Positions 17,082-26,372 of a DNA stretch of 64,000 nt are shown here, one piece after another. Under the pieces are notes generated by a model. The model saw only the letters and a list, made by a program, of their open reading frames with translations. It did not search any database and had not been told where the DNA came from. Location: the NCBI GenBank assembly GCA_946631295.1, contig CAMOZY010000002.1, forward strand, positions 1-64,000, read 5' to 3'. Source of the stretch: an uncultured Lachnospiraceae bacterium. Lineage in GTDB: Bacteria; Bacillota; Clostridia; Lachnospirales; Lachnospiraceae. Every line of letters starts with the position of its first letter. Position 1 is the first letter of the stretch. A program made the translations under genes and the position numbers.

Positions 17082-17255
17082 ATGTATTCTTGTGACACCT
17101 GTGTAAACTATGTATATGATGAAGAAGATGATGCATACGACTGCATGGTCTCGATGGATGAAGACGACGCATACCGTATCATGACCGATTCACGTGCGGA
17201 GTGTCCTTATTACAGAAATGATGATGAATATGCCGTTGTACGGCACCAGATGTAA
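17082..17255 (+). CDS. DUF6472-like small cysteine protein
   Basis: 57 residues, acidic. It begins MYSCDTCVNYVYDEEDD and has a CxxC pair, a third Cys (residue 21) and CPYYR with a fourth Cys (41), then ends DEYAVVRHQM. This layout matches the small DUF6472 family seen in Clostridia, in which four cysteines probably bind zinc. GGGAAG lies upstream at usable spacing. It is followed at once by the zinc-ribbon membrane gene. Function unknown. Confidence 0.75.
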   Translation: MYSCDTCVNYVYDEEDDAYDCMVSMDEDDAYRIMTDSRAECPYYRNDDEYAVVRHQM

Positions 17256-17296
17256 CCCGAAAATCAATTGCAGGGCCTTGGCCCGGAGGAGGAGAA

Positions 17297-17836
17297 ATGA
17301 ACAAGACAAAGCTTGGCATCAATGAGTACTTATTTGTAGCCCTTATCTTCGTAGGAGCACTTTGGGGAGTTACTCCCATGCTCGGACTTATACTTTTCGC
17401 AGCAGTTGTTGAAAAGAGCGAAGTCATCAATGCAGGTTCCAGAATGGCACTCATCATCAAGGTCGGATTCCTTCTTGTTCAGAGCTGCTTCAACTTCATT
17501 GAGGAGATTGTAAGAACATTCGCAGACGATGCATCAGGTTTCTACAGAGTCATGAATAAGATCGACTATTTCCTCGATGCAGCACTTCTCTGCACCCTGA
17601 TCGTTTTTGTTATCATCAACGGTCTTAAGGGATTCGGAGCTAATAAGCCCGCTGTTACCTATGCTGCTCCTCAGGCTGCAGCACCCCAGAACGCAGCACC
17701 CGCCCAGGCTGCAGCACCTCAGGCGGCTCAGACCGCAGCTCCTGCACAGGCAGCTGCAGGCGTTTGCCCCAAGTGCGGCAAGGCTGTAAACCCCGGAACC
17801 ACATTCTGCGCAGGATGCGGAACCAAGATCCAGTAA
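17297..17836 (+). CDS. Membrane protein with Ala/Pro linker and C-terminal zinc ribbon
   Basis: 179 residues. Two or three hydrophobic segments (about 10-35, 50-70 and 95-115) are followed by a 40-residue Ala/Gln/Pro linker and a zinc ribbon CPKCGK...FCAGCG at the C-terminus. GGAGGAGG precedes the ATG. No family name beyond generic zinc-ribbon membrane protein can be given. The linker would let the ribbon reach a partner in the cytoplasm. A terminator follows. Confidence 0.75.
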   Translation: MNKTKLGINEYLFVALIFVGALWGVTPMLGLILFAAVVEKSEVINAGSRMALIIKVGFLLVQSCFNFIEEIVRTFADDASGFYRVMNKIDYFLDAALLCTLIVFVIINGLKGFGANKPAVTYAAPQAAAPQNAAPAQAAAPQAAQTAAPAQAAAGVCPKCGKAVNPGTTFCAGCGTKIQ

Positions 17837-17864
17837 TATGACCAGACCACATAATGGTCATTCA

Positions 17865-17892
17865 GCGGGCAGGTTATCCTGCCCGCTTTTTT
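17865..17892 (+). terminator. Terminator after the zinc-ribbon gene
   Basis: Perfect 9-bp stem GCGGGCAGG/CCTGCCCGC, 4-base loop TTAT and T6. Confidence 0.92.
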
Positions 17893-17949
17893 GTGTATTA
17901 AAGAAACCGCAAAAATCGCAAAAATCAAGGTAAATATGCACAAAAAATG

Positions 17950-17978
17950 TGGAGAAAGAGGCCCTCTGATGATATAAT
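17950..17978 (+). promoter_or_regulatory. Promoter just upstream of fapA, leaderless or near-leaderless
   Basis: Perfect TATAAT at 17973-17978 with a weak -35 (TGGAGA, 17950-17955) at 17 bases. The expected start point, near 17985, is about four bases before the ATG at 17989, so there would be no room for a ribosome-binding site. Confidence 0.55.
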
Positions 17979-17988
17979 CTACTTACTT

Positions 17989-20247
17989 ATGGCTGAAAAG
18001 ACAACACTCTATACTCCGGACCAGCGGTCCGAGATACAAGAGGGCAAGAAAAAGGGCCTGAACACAACTGTTTATGAGGACCCGGCATTCCTTGCGATCC
18101 AGATGAGAGAGATCAGACTGGCGCTGGAAAAAGGTCTTGATGTTAGTGCGCTCAGAAATCCTGCTCTTGACTGGTTCCAGATGGAAGAGATCAGACTTGG
18201 TCTTGAGAGTGGACTCGATGTAAGCCGTTATGCAAAACCGGATATCTCATTTCATGCTATGCGCCAGATCAGGAAGGGTCTGGAATGCGGTATAGACGTA
18301 TCGGATTTTTTGAAATATCCTCCCTTGATCGTCCGCCAGATCCGCAAGTCAAGACGTGACAGCGTGGACATCATGAAGTATGTGGCTGAAGGATATAAGG
18401 ACGATCAGCTTGAACAGATCCGGATATCACTCACCAGAAAAATTCCCATTGAAGAATATCTCAAAGTCGAGTTCAGGGCTCCTTCGATAGAGGAGTTCAG
18501 GATAGGCCTTGAAAAAGGTCTTGATATAACCCCCTATGTCAGCACTTCATATGAGTGGAGACAGATGAGGGAGATCAGACTCGGACTTGAGAAACGTATA
18601 GATATAAGTCTGTATTCAAATCCTCTTTTCCTTGCTCCTCAGATGAAGGAGATAAGGCTCGGTATTGAGGACGGACTTGATGTGAGTTCCTACGCACATC
18701 TTCGTTTTTCCGCAACGGATATGAAGCGTAAGAGACTTGCGCTTAAGGAAGAGGTTGCAAAGGCTGCACAGATTTCATCCTCCTCCGAAACTCTTGATTT
18801 TGACAAGCTTGATAAGCTCATTGAGGAGAATCCGGAGCCCATACAGGGAACCTCCTTCAAGATCGTCGTTACTCCCGACGGAATGGAAGCTTATCTGACG
18901 ATAACGGACAGAGAACATCGTCCCACTGAGGAAGAGGTCCTTGGTGAGATATGGAACTGCAAGATAAGAAAGGGCATCCTGAGAAATGAGATCAGAAATG
19001 CCACTGACGGAACATACGATGAAGATACTGTTCTGATAGCTGTCGGAAAGAATGCCCAGAACGGCAAGGACGGATGGTATGAATACTTCTTCAATACCAA
19101 CGTCAACAGAAAGCCCAAGCTCCTCCCCGACGGCTCCGTTGATTACCAGGATATCGAGTGGTATGACGCGGTAAAGAAGGGAGATAAGATAGCCTTCTAT
19201 CACAAGGCAGAGGACGGAATCGACGGCTATGATGTAGAGGGCAATATCCTCAAGTCCACAAGAGGCAGGGAACAGACGATCCTTGCCGGAAGCGGATTTG
19301 TGATGGATAAGGACAGATGTACCTACACTGCCAAGACTGACGGAATGGTAAGACTTGAAAATGACAGACTTGAAGTAAGCGAGATGCTCGAAGTCGATGA
19401 AGTTACCACCGCCATAGGAAATGTCATCTTCGAAGGATCGATAAGGGTTAAGGAAAATGTGGGCACCGGAGTTATCATCAAGGCCGGCAAGGATATAATA
19501 GTCGACGGCTTCGTTGAAGGCGCGACTCTTGAAGCCGAGGGAGACATCATCCTTCGAAAAGGAATAAACGGCGCGGGACGCGGCAGGATAAATGCCAAGG
19601 GAAATGTTTCGGCGAAGTTCATTGAGTCTGCGGATGTCTACGCCGGCGGAACCATAAATATCGATTACGCCATGAACAGTGTGCTGTATTCCGAGGAGAT
19701 AGTAGAAGCCAAGATGAGAACGGGCACTATCGTCGGAGGAGTATGTACCGGAGTCAAGGGTGTAAATGCACAGAACATCGGCTCAAAGGCCGGAAAGCAG
19801 ACCACGATAAGAGCGGGATCTTCAACTGCACTTCTCAAGCTGAATAACGAGATCTACCGTAAGCTTACAAGTGCGCAGGAAGAACTGAGGATCCTTGAAA
19901 ATGTCCGCAAGGAGATGGAAGCCAAACTCGATGCCCAGCAGCTTGCGGAACAGCCTGTTTATGAGAAGGTGCAGAACGCGCTTTATTCCAAGGGCAAGGA
20001 ATTTGACGAACTGAGTGCGCAGCAGGAAGAGGTAAGGGGCAAACTTCTCGAACTCGGACGCGCCGTCATACTTGCAAAGGGAACCATATACGACGGAGTC
20101 AAGGTTCAGCTCGGTGCCGCCAACTGGGCCGCCACCAAGGAACTTATGGATGTAACACTCCGCAAGGTCAGGAACGGTTCCGAAGAAAAGGTGTTTGCAT
20201 ATCACAACAGCAAGGATCCCAAGGATCCGGATGCGATCATAAAGTGA
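17989..20247 (+). CDS. FapA family protein (DUF342) with N-terminal 25-26-residue repeat array
   Basis: 752 residues. Residues 8-245 hold about nine copies of a 25-26-residue repeat with consensus QMREIRLGLEKGLDVS followed by Y, two residues, P. Residues about 260-600 are the FapA/DUF342 domain: a flexible head (FKIVVTPDGMEAYLTI) and a beta-helix of short strands (VIIKAGKDIIVDGFVEG). A coiled coil (about 610-700) and a short tail close it. FapA-type proteins are cytosolic polymer-like scaffolds linked to flagella or cell-surface processes in a few species. I chose ATG 17989; an ATG at 17947 would add 14 residues upstream of the TATAAT. The next gene, seven bases on, is a cyclic-di-GMP phosphodiesterase. 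Confidence 0.85.
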   Translation: MAEKTTLYTPDQRSEIQEGKKKGLNTTVYEDPAFLAIQMREIRLALEKGLDVSALRNPALDWFQMEEIRLGLESGLDVSRYAKPDISFHAMRQIRKGLECGIDVSDFLKYPPLIVRQIRKSRRDSVDIMKYVAEGYKDDQLEQIRISLTRKIPIEEYLKVEFRAPSIEEFRIGLEKGLDITPYVSTSYEWRQMREIRLGLEKRIDISLYSNPLFLAPQMKEIRLGIEDGLDVSSYAHLRFSATDMKRKRLALKEEVAKAAQISSSSETLDFDKLDKLIEENPEPIQGTSFKIVVTPDGMEAYLTITDREHRPTEEEVLGEIWNCKIRKGILRNEIRNATDGTYDEDTVLIAVGKNAQNGKDGWYEYFFNTNVNRKPKLLPDGSVDYQDIEWYDAVKKGDKIAFYHKAEDGIDGYDVEGNILKSTRGREQTILAGSGFVMDKDRCTYTAKTDGMVRLENDRLEVSEMLEVDEVTTAIGNVIFEGSIRVKENVGTGVIIKAGKDIIVDGFVEGATLEAEGDIILRKGINGAGRGRINAKGNVSAKFIESADVYAGGTINIDYAMNSVLYSEEIVEAKMRTGTIVGGVCTGVKGVNAQNIGSKAGKQTTIRAGSSTALLKLNNEIYRKLTSAQEELRILENVRKEMEAKLDAQQLAEQPVYEKVQNALYSKGKEFDELSAQQEEVRGKLLELGRAVILAKGTIYDGVKVQLGAANWAATKELMDVTLRKVRNGSEEKVFAYHNSKDPKDPDAIIK

Positions 20248-20254
20248 GGTGCCT

Positions 20255-21367
20255 ATGGCGTCAAAAATACTGATCATTACCGGAAAACTTGTAGAAAGAG
20301 AAGAACTTTCGGATATCTTCAGAGACCGCTATGAAGTTGTATGTGCTTCGAGCGGTGAGGAAGGAAGAAAGTATCTGACCGACGAGATCGTCGAATTCGA
20401 GTGTGTATTCTTAAGGGGTGATCTTCCCGGGATTTCCGGTGAGATACTTCTCAAAGAGGCATTTGCCAACGGACTGACTTCCAAGGTGCCCTTCATAATC
20501 ATCGAGGGCGAGGAAGATCCGGATACTCCCGACGACTGGTTTGATATGGGCGCAATAGATTTTGCCAGAAGACCGTTCAGAAGCAAACAGGTCAAAAGGA
20601 GAGTTCAGAATCTTGCGCGCATAATGAAGCGTGAAGAAAAGTCCACCGAGAAGATCGGCGCACAGGATGAAACTCTTAAAAAGCAGTTCAGACTCCTGAC
20701 ACTCCAGTCGGAGGAACTTAAGAAAAGCCGCAATTCACTTCTTGAAGCCCTCGGTTCGATAGTAGAGTACAGAAATCTTGATTATTCCGATCATATTGAG
20801 AGAGTCAAGAACTTTACCAGGATACTTGGTCTCAGGATGATGAAGGATTATCCGGATCTTGGACTGACCAAGGAGAAGGTAGAGGTTTATGCCGTTGCCA
20901 GCATGCTCCACGATATCGGTAAGATCTGCCTTCCCGACAACATTATCCTCAAGCCCGGAAGACTTACTCCGGAAGAGACTGAGATAATGAAATCCCATAC
21001 GTCGAAAGGCTGTGAGATGCTTGACGGGATCAGGTCCTATATAAGCAAGGAATATCTGAGCGCCGCTTATGACATCTGCAGATATCATCATGAAAAATAT
21101 GACGGTAAGGGATATCCCGAGGGGATAGGCGGAGATTCGATACCTCTTTCGGCACAGATAGTGTCAGTGGCTGACGTTTATGACGGACTTGTCAGTGAGA
21201 GGATATATAAAAAGGCAAAGCCCAAGAGCAGGGCTTTTGAGATGATAACAACCGGAGAGTGCGGAGTGTTCGCACCGAAGGTAATGGAATCTTTCAGAAG
21301 GTGCCGTGACGAGTTTGAAGCCCTTGTGGACCAGACCGGAATGGACCTTGCGGAAGATGATAAATAG
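20255..21367 (+). CDS. HD-GYP cyclic-di-GMP phosphodiesterase with degenerate receiver domain
   Basis: 370 residues. Residues 1-120 have a response-regulator fold in which the phosphoacceptor position is Arg (R54 in VFLRGDLPG) and the conserved Lys is Arg (FARRPF), so ordinary phosphorylation is unlikely. A coiled-coil linker (about 130-165) leads to an HD-GYP domain with HDIGK (H219, D220) and HHEKYDGKGYPEG (from 278), the intact metal-binding and GYP motifs. It should hydrolyse cyclic di-GMP. Spacing to fapA (7 bases) argues for co-expression and a shared role. Confidence 0.87.
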   Translation: MASKILIITGKLVEREELSDIFRDRYEVVCASSGEEGRKYLTDEIVEFECVFLRGDLPGISGEILLKEAFANGLTSKVPFIIIEGEEDPDTPDDWFDMGAIDFARRPFRSKQVKRRVQNLARIMKREEKSTEKIGAQDETLKKQFRLLTLQSEELKKSRNSLLEALGSIVEYRNLDYSDHIERVKNFTRILGLRMMKDYPDLGLTKEKVEVYAVASMLHDIGKICLPDNIILKPGRLTPEETEIMKSHTSKGCEMLDGIRSYISKEYLSAAYDICRYHHEKYDGKGYPEGIGGDSIPLSAQIVSVADVYDGLVSERIYKKAKPKSRAFEMITTGECGVFAPKVMESFRRCRDEFEALVDQTGMDLAEDDK

Positions 21368-21377
21368 GGGGTATATG

Positions 21378-22973
21378 ATGAGCGATAATGCTAAGACAGT
21401 GATCGAAAACGGTGCGGGAATACTGGGAATAGAATTTGGATCTACCAGAATAAAGAGCGTCCTTATAGATGCATCCCACAATATTCTTGCAACAGGAATC
21501 TATGACTGGGAGAATTCCTTTAAGGACGGAGTCTGGACCTATCCAATGGAACAGATCATCAGCGGACTTCAGGGAAGCTATGCATCCCTTGTAAGTGATG
21601 TCAGGACAAAATATGACACCGGTATCACAAAGCTTGCCGCTATCGGAATAAGCGGAATGATGCATGGATATCTTCCCTTTGACAAGGACGGGAAACAGCT
21701 TGCAGACTTCAGGACATGGAGAAACACCATGACTGCGGAAGCAGCAGCAGAGCTTTCAAAGGCACTGAATTTCAACATTCCCCAGAGATGGAGCATCTCA
21801 CACCTTTATCAGGCAATTTTGAACGGTGAAAAACACGTTAAGGATATTGCATTCCTTACAACTCTTGCGGGATATATCCACTTCAGACTCACAGGTGAAA
21901 AGAATATGGGTGTGGGCGAAGCATCCGGAATGTTCCCCATCGATCCCGAAACCCGTACCTATGATGCAAAGATGGTGGAGACCTTTGATTCCATGATCGC
22001 AGACAAGGGATTTTCATGGAAGATCCTTGATATTCTTCCCGAAGTTCTGAATGCCGGTGATAAGGCAGGAAGTCTTACCGAAGAAGGAGCAAAGCTTCTC
22101 GATGTCAGCGGAACACTTCAGGCAGGCGCTCTTTTTGCTCCCTGCGAAGGAGATGCCGGAACGGGAATGTGTGCGACCGATTCTGTCAATCCCGGAACAG
22201 GTAATATTTCAGCAGGAACCTCAGTTTTCTCCATGATCGTTCTTGAGAAGAATCTCAGTAAGCCTCATGAGGAGATAGATGTTGTCACCACTCCCGACGG
22301 ACTTCCCGTAGCAATGGTTCACTGCAATAACTGCTCATCCGACATCAATGCATGGGTTAAGCTTTTTGCAGACTTTGCATCTGTTATGGGCCTTGATGTG
22401 AACATGGGAGATATCTACACCAAGCTGTTCACCGATGCATATAAGAATGGCGATAAGGATTGCGGAGGCGTACTTTCCATCAACTATTTTTCCGGCGAGC
22501 CGGTTACAGGTCTTGTCAACGGACGCCCCATGGTGGTCAGAACTCCCGACGCAGCTTTCTCAATATCAAACTTCATGCGCAGCAATATTTACAGCGCATT
22601 TGCAACCCTTAAGTACGGCAATGATATTCTTATCCGCGAGGAGAATGTCAAGACCAGCCGCATGATGGCTCAGGGCGGACTTTTCAAGACTCCCCTTGCT
22701 GCTCAGCAGATGCTCTCGGATGCTCTTGATTCTCCCGTGACTGTCATGGATACAGCTTCCGAAGGCGGTGCATGGGGAATGGCCGTACTTGCTGCATATA
22801 TGCTTGGCAAGGCTGAAGGTGAGAGCCTCGGTGATTATCTCCATAACAAGGTATTCGCCGGACAGGGTGGCACAACACTTGATCCGGATCCTGAAGGTGT
22901 TAAGGGATTTGACAGATACATGGAAGGATACCGCAAGGCACTTAAGGCAGAGAAGGTTGTAGCAGATGAGTGA
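21378..22973 (+). CDS. FGGY-family carbohydrate kinase, probably ribulokinase-like
   Basis: 531 residues with the FGGY fold: N-terminal phosphate loop GIEFGSTRIKSVLID, the central GISGMMHGYLPFD stretch and the C-terminal ATP-binding segment MAQGGLFKTPLAAQQML. It phosphorylates a ketose or polyol. Because araD follows, L-ribulose is the most likely substrate, though xylulokinase is possible. ATG 21378 has AGGGGG six bases upstream; ATG 21375 is an alternative. First gene of the pentose cassette and only ten bases after the HD-GYP gene, so it may share its transcript. Confidence 0.82.
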   Translation: MSDNAKTVIENGAGILGIEFGSTRIKSVLIDASHNILATGIYDWENSFKDGVWTYPMEQIISGLQGSYASLVSDVRTKYDTGITKLAAIGISGMMHGYLPFDKDGKQLADFRTWRNTMTAEAAAELSKALNFNIPQRWSISHLYQAILNGEKHVKDIAFLTTLAGYIHFRLTGEKNMGVGEASGMFPIDPETRTYDAKMVETFDSMIADKGFSWKILDILPEVLNAGDKAGSLTEEGAKLLDVSGTLQAGALFAPCEGDAGTGMCATDSVNPGTGNISAGTSVFSMIVLEKNLSKPHEEIDVVTTPDGLPVAMVHCNNCSSDINAWVKLFADFASVMGLDVNMGDIYTKLFTDAYKNGDKDCGGVLSINYFSGEPVTGLVNGRPMVVRTPDAAFSISNFMRSNIYSAFATLKYGNDILIREENVKTSRMMAQGGLFKTPLAAQQMLSDALDSPVTVMDTASEGGAWGMAVLAAYMLGKAEGESLGDYLHNKVFAGQGGTTLDPDPEGVKGFDRYMEGYRKALKAEKVVADE

Positions 22974-23034
22974 TCAGCCGTCCGCAGTGTGACGGTAGTA
23001 TAAACGGACTACAGATCTGAAAGAGGAAAATCAA

Positions 23035-23760
23035 ATGCTTGAAGAACTGAAACAGAAAGTATGTGATGCGAATCTCATGCTTCCCAAGTACGGACTTGTT
23101 ACTTTTACCTGGGGAAATGTAAGTGAGATCGATCACGAAAAGGGACTCATTGTCATCAAGCCGAGTGGAGTTCCCTACGAGACGATGAAGCCTTCGGATA
23201 TGGTTGTTGTTGACCTTGAAGGCAACGTTGTGGAGGGTGATCTCAATCCTTCGTCCGATATGCCTACACACGTAGAACTCTACAAGGCATTTCCGGAGAT
23301 AGGCGGAGTTGTTCACACTCATTCATCCTACGCAACAAGCTGGGCTCAGTCGGGACTGGATATTCCCTGCTACGGAACAACACATGCGGATTATATTTAC
23401 GGTGATGTTCCCTGTCTCAGATGTCTCACCAAGGAAGAGATCGACGAGGCATATGAGAAGAACACGGGAGTTCTGATCGTGGATTATTTCAAGAAGACCG
23501 GAAGAGAGGTGCTTGCAGTAAACGCAGCGCTCTGCAAAAATCATGGACCATTTGCATGGGGCAAGGATTCGACGGATGCTGTACACAACGCGGTCGTTCT
23601 TGAAGAAGTAGCCAAGATGGCTTACAGGGCAAGACTCATCAATCCGGAAGTTCAGCCTGCTCCTCAGGAACTTCAGGACAAGCACTACATGAGAAAGCAT
23701 GGCCCGAATGCATATTACGGACAGAAGAAATATGTATCTGCCGGAGACGACGGGGTTTAA
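23035..23760 (+). CDS. araD: L-ribulose-5-phosphate 4-epimerase
   Basis: 241-residue class II aldolase/epimerase. N-terminal [20 protein letters not shown] phosphate-binding region and zinc ligands in [13 protein letters not shown] plus a later histidine ([12 protein letters not shown]). It converts L-ribulose 5-phosphate to D-xylulose 5-phosphate, feeding the transketolase encoded next. GAAAGAGG precedes the start. It joins the kinase upstream to the pentose-phosphate genes downstream. Confidence 0.92.
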   Translation: MLEELKQKVCDANLMLPKYGLVTFTWGNVSEIDHEKGLIVIKPSGVPYETMKPSDMVVVDLEGNVVEGDLNPSSDMPTHVELYKAFPEIGGVVHTHSSYATSWAQSGLDIPCYGTTHADYIYGDVPCLRCLTKEEIDEAYEKNTGVLIVDYFKKTGREVLAVNAALCKNHGPFAWGKDSTDAVHNAVVLEEVAKMAYRARLINPEVQPAPQELQDKHYMRKHGPNAYYGQKKYVSAGDDGV

Positions 23761-23818
23761 GTCATTCGAAGGGTACCAATAATAAATAAGCAGTATGAAC
23801 TGCAAAAAAGGAGAGAAC

Positions 23819-24655
23819 ATGGACAATCTTCAGCTCAAGAAATATGCCAACGAAGTTCGTAAGGGCATAGTAACATCAACTCACAGCGCTAAGGCGGGAC
23901 ACCCCGGCGGATCCCTCTCTGCAGCTGATGTTTTCACATTTCTTTATTTTGAGGAAATGAACATTGATCCCAAGGATCCTGCAAAAGAGGACAGGGACAG
24001 ATTCGTTCTTTCAAAGGGACATACCGCTCCCGGTCTCTATGCTGCTCTTGCAAACAGAGGATACTTCCCTGTTGAGGATCTTAAGACATTAAGAAAGCTT
24101 GGCTCATACCTTCAGGGACATCCCAATATGCACATTCCCGGAGTTGACATGGCTTCAGGTTCGCTTGGACAGGGAATAAGCGCCGCAGCAGGAATGGCAC
24201 TCGGTGCAAAGCTTGATAACAAGGATTTCAGAGTATACACACTTCTCGGAGATGGTGAGATTGAGGAAGGTCAGGTATGGGAGGCAGCCATGTTCGCAGG
24301 CTTCCGCAAACTTGACAATTTCGTTGTCATCGTAGATAACAATGGTCTCCAGATCGACGGACCCGTTGATCAGGTCTGCTCACCTTATCCTATTGCAGAC
24401 AAGTTTAAGGCATTTAATTTCAATGTTGTTGAGATCGATGCACACGATTTTGATCAGATCCGTTCTGCATTTAAGAACGCAAGAGAGACCAAGGGAATGC
24501 CAACATGCATTATCCTAAAGTCCATAAAGGGTAAGGGAGTTTCCTTCATGGAGAATTCCTGTGAATGGCACGGCAAGGCTCCTAACGATGACGAGTATGC
24601 AGTAGCAATGGCAGATCTCGCCAAGATCGATGAAGAGCTTGCAAAAGAGGGCTGA
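23819..24655 (+). CDS. Transketolase, N-terminal subunit
   Basis: 278 residues covering only the thiamin-diphosphate-binding half: HSAKAGHPGGSLSAADV, the GDGEIEEGQVWEA motif and NNGLQIDGPV. The pyrimidine and C-terminal domains are in the next gene, so this is a split transketolase, common in anaerobic Firmicutes and Archaea. It transfers two-carbon units between sugar phosphates. ATG 23819 is preceded by AAAGGAGAG. Confidence 0.95.
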   Translation: MDNLQLKKYANEVRKGIVTSTHSAKAGHPGGSLSAADVFTFLYFEEMNIDPKDPAKEDRDRFVLSKGHTAPGLYAALANRGYFPVEDLKTLRKLGSYLQGHPNMHIPGVDMASGSLGQGISAAAGMALGAKLDNKDFRVYTLLGDGEIEEGQVWEAAMFAGFRKLDNFVVIVDNNGLQIDGPVDQVCSPYPIADKFKAFNFNVVEIDAHDFDQIRSAFKNARETKGMPTCIILKSIKGKGVSFMENSCEWHGKAPNDDEYAVAMADLAKIDEELAKEG

Positions 24656-24719
24656 TACAAACCTTGCCTGATGATCAACAATACAGATTAAGTGCCGAAA
24701 CGGCGTGAAAGGAATAAAA

Positions 24720-25658
24720 ATGGCAGACGTTAAGAAAATAGCAACCAGAGAGAGCTACGGAAACGCTCTTAAGGATCTGGCAGAAGAATTTCCCCAGCTC
24801 GTAGTACTTGATGCAGACCTTGCTGCAGCTACCAAGACAGGTATTTTCAAGAAGGCATATCCCGACAGACATATCGACTGCGGTATCGCAGAGTCCAACA
24901 TGATGGGTGTTGCAGCAGGACTTTCCCTCACAGGAAAGGTTCCCTTCGTAAGTTCCTTTGCAATGTTCGCAGCAGGAAGAGCATTCGAGCAGGTCAGAAA
25001 CTCCATCGGATATCCCCATCTCAATGTTAAGATCGGTGCTACCCATGCAGGTATCACTGTAGGTGAGGACGGTGCTTCACATCAGTGTAACGAGGATATC
25101 GCTCTTATGAGAAGCATTCCCGGAATGGTTGTAATGTGTCCTGCAGATGATATCGAGGCTAAGGCAGCAGTAAGAGCAGCTCTTGAGTATGAAGGACCTG
25201 TTTACATCAGATTCGGACGTGCTGCAGTTCCCGTTATCAACGACAAGCCTGATTACAAGTTCGAGATTGGAAAGGGCAGCATCGTAAGAGAAGGTAAGGA
25301 CGTTACTATCGTTGCAACCGGTATCATGGTTGATTCCGCAATGGGCGCTGCCGAGAAGCTCGCAGCTGACGGAATTGATGCTGAAGTCATCAATATCTGC
25401 ACTATCAAGCCCATTGACAGAGATATTATAATAAAGAGTGCTCAGAAGACCGGCAAGGTTGTTACATGTGAGGAGCATTCCGTTATCGGCGGACTCGGTT
25501 CTGCGGTATGTGAGGTTCTCTCCGAGGAATGCCCTGTTAAGGTTAAGAGGATCGGTATGCAGGATGTATTCGGTGAGTCCGGATCTGCAGGAGATCTTGT
25601 TAAGAAGTACGGATTTGATGCGGAAGGCGTTTACAAGAGTGTTAAGGAGTTCATCTGA
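24720..25658 (+). CDS. Transketolase, C-terminal subunit
   Basis: 312 residues: pyrimidine-binding domain (RESYGNALKDLAEEFPQLVVLDADL, GIAESNMMGVAAGLSL, with the catalytic glutamate in IAESN) and a C-terminal domain with EEHSVIGGLGSAV. Completes the split transketolase with the preceding subunit. The ATG follows a GAAAGGA ribosome-binding site; a GTG in frame 15 bases upstream overlaps it and is rejected. Confidence 0.95.
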   Translation: MADVKKIATRESYGNALKDLAEEFPQLVVLDADLAAATKTGIFKKAYPDRHIDCGIAESNMMGVAAGLSLTGKVPFVSSFAMFAAGRAFEQVRNSIGYPHLNVKIGATHAGITVGEDGASHQCNEDIALMRSIPGMVVMCPADDIEAKAAVRAALEYEGPVYIRFGRAAVPVINDKPDYKFEIGKGSIVREGKDVTIVATGIMVDSAMGAAEKLAADGIDAEVINICTIKPIDRDIIIKSAQKTGKVVTCEEHSVIGGLGSAVCEVLSEECPVKVKRIGMQDVFGESGSAGDLVKKYGFDAEGVYKSVKEFI

Positions 25659-25660
25659 TA

Positions 25661-26335
25661 ATGAATAATATCCTGTCACCTTCAATACTGGCAGCCGATT
25701 TTACTGTTCTTGGTGAACAGATTAAGGCTGTAGCTGAAGGCGGGGCAAATTATCTTCATTTTGATGTAATGGACGGGATCTTTGTCCCGTCCATATCCTT
25801 CGGAATGCCGGTGATGACCTCGATCAGGAAATGTACGGATCTGTTCTTTGATACGCATCTTATGATCGAAAAGCCGGACAGATATATTGAAGAATTCGCA
25901 AAATGCGGAGCAGACGGTATCACATTCCATGTTGAGGCAGCCCCTGAAGATGCTGCTGCTGTAATAAGGCACATTCATGCGACAACGAGTCATAAGGGAG
26001 TGCCTCTCAGGGCCGGGATCTCAATAAAACCCGGAACACCGATATCTGCGGTTCTTCCGTATGCCGCTGAGGCTGACATGATACTTGTCATGACGGTCGA
26101 ACCGGGCTTCGGGGGACAGAAACTCATCCCTGAAACGGTTGATAAGGTCAGGGCTCTCAGAGCATTCGTTACGGCAGAAGGACTTGATACGGATATTGAA
26201 GTGGATGGCGGTATCACTGAGGGAAATATCGCAGATATCGTAAAGGCCGGTGCAAATGTTGTTGTTGCCGGTTCAGCTGTATTCAGAAGCGATGCAAAAG
26301 AAAATACGGTCAGACTTAACAATCTGATCGGGTAA
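25661..26335 (+). CDS. rpe: Ribulose-phosphate 3-epimerase
   Basis: 224-residue TIM-barrel: SPSILAADF with the conserved Ser, HFDVMDGIFVPSISFG metal-binding motif, MTVEPGFGGQ phosphate loop and EVDGGI. It interconverts ribulose 5-phosphate and xylulose 5-phosphate. It starts two bases after the transketolase C subunit and closes the pentose cassette. Whether this is the only Rpe in the genome cannot be told from this window. Confidence 0.94.
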   Translation: MNNILSPSILAADFTVLGEQIKAVAEGGANYLHFDVMDGIFVPSISFGMPVMTSIRKCTDLFFDTHLMIEKPDRYIEEFAKCGADGITFHVEAAPEDAAAVIRHIHATTSHKGVPLRAGISIKPGTPISAVLPYAAEADMILVMTVEPGFGGQKLIPETVDKVRALRAFVTAEGLDTDIEVDGGITEGNIADIVKAGANVVVAGSAVFRSDAKENTVRLNNLIG

Positions 26336-26372
26336 GACCGGAACTCTTATGTCGGGGGGACAAAATAAGGCG

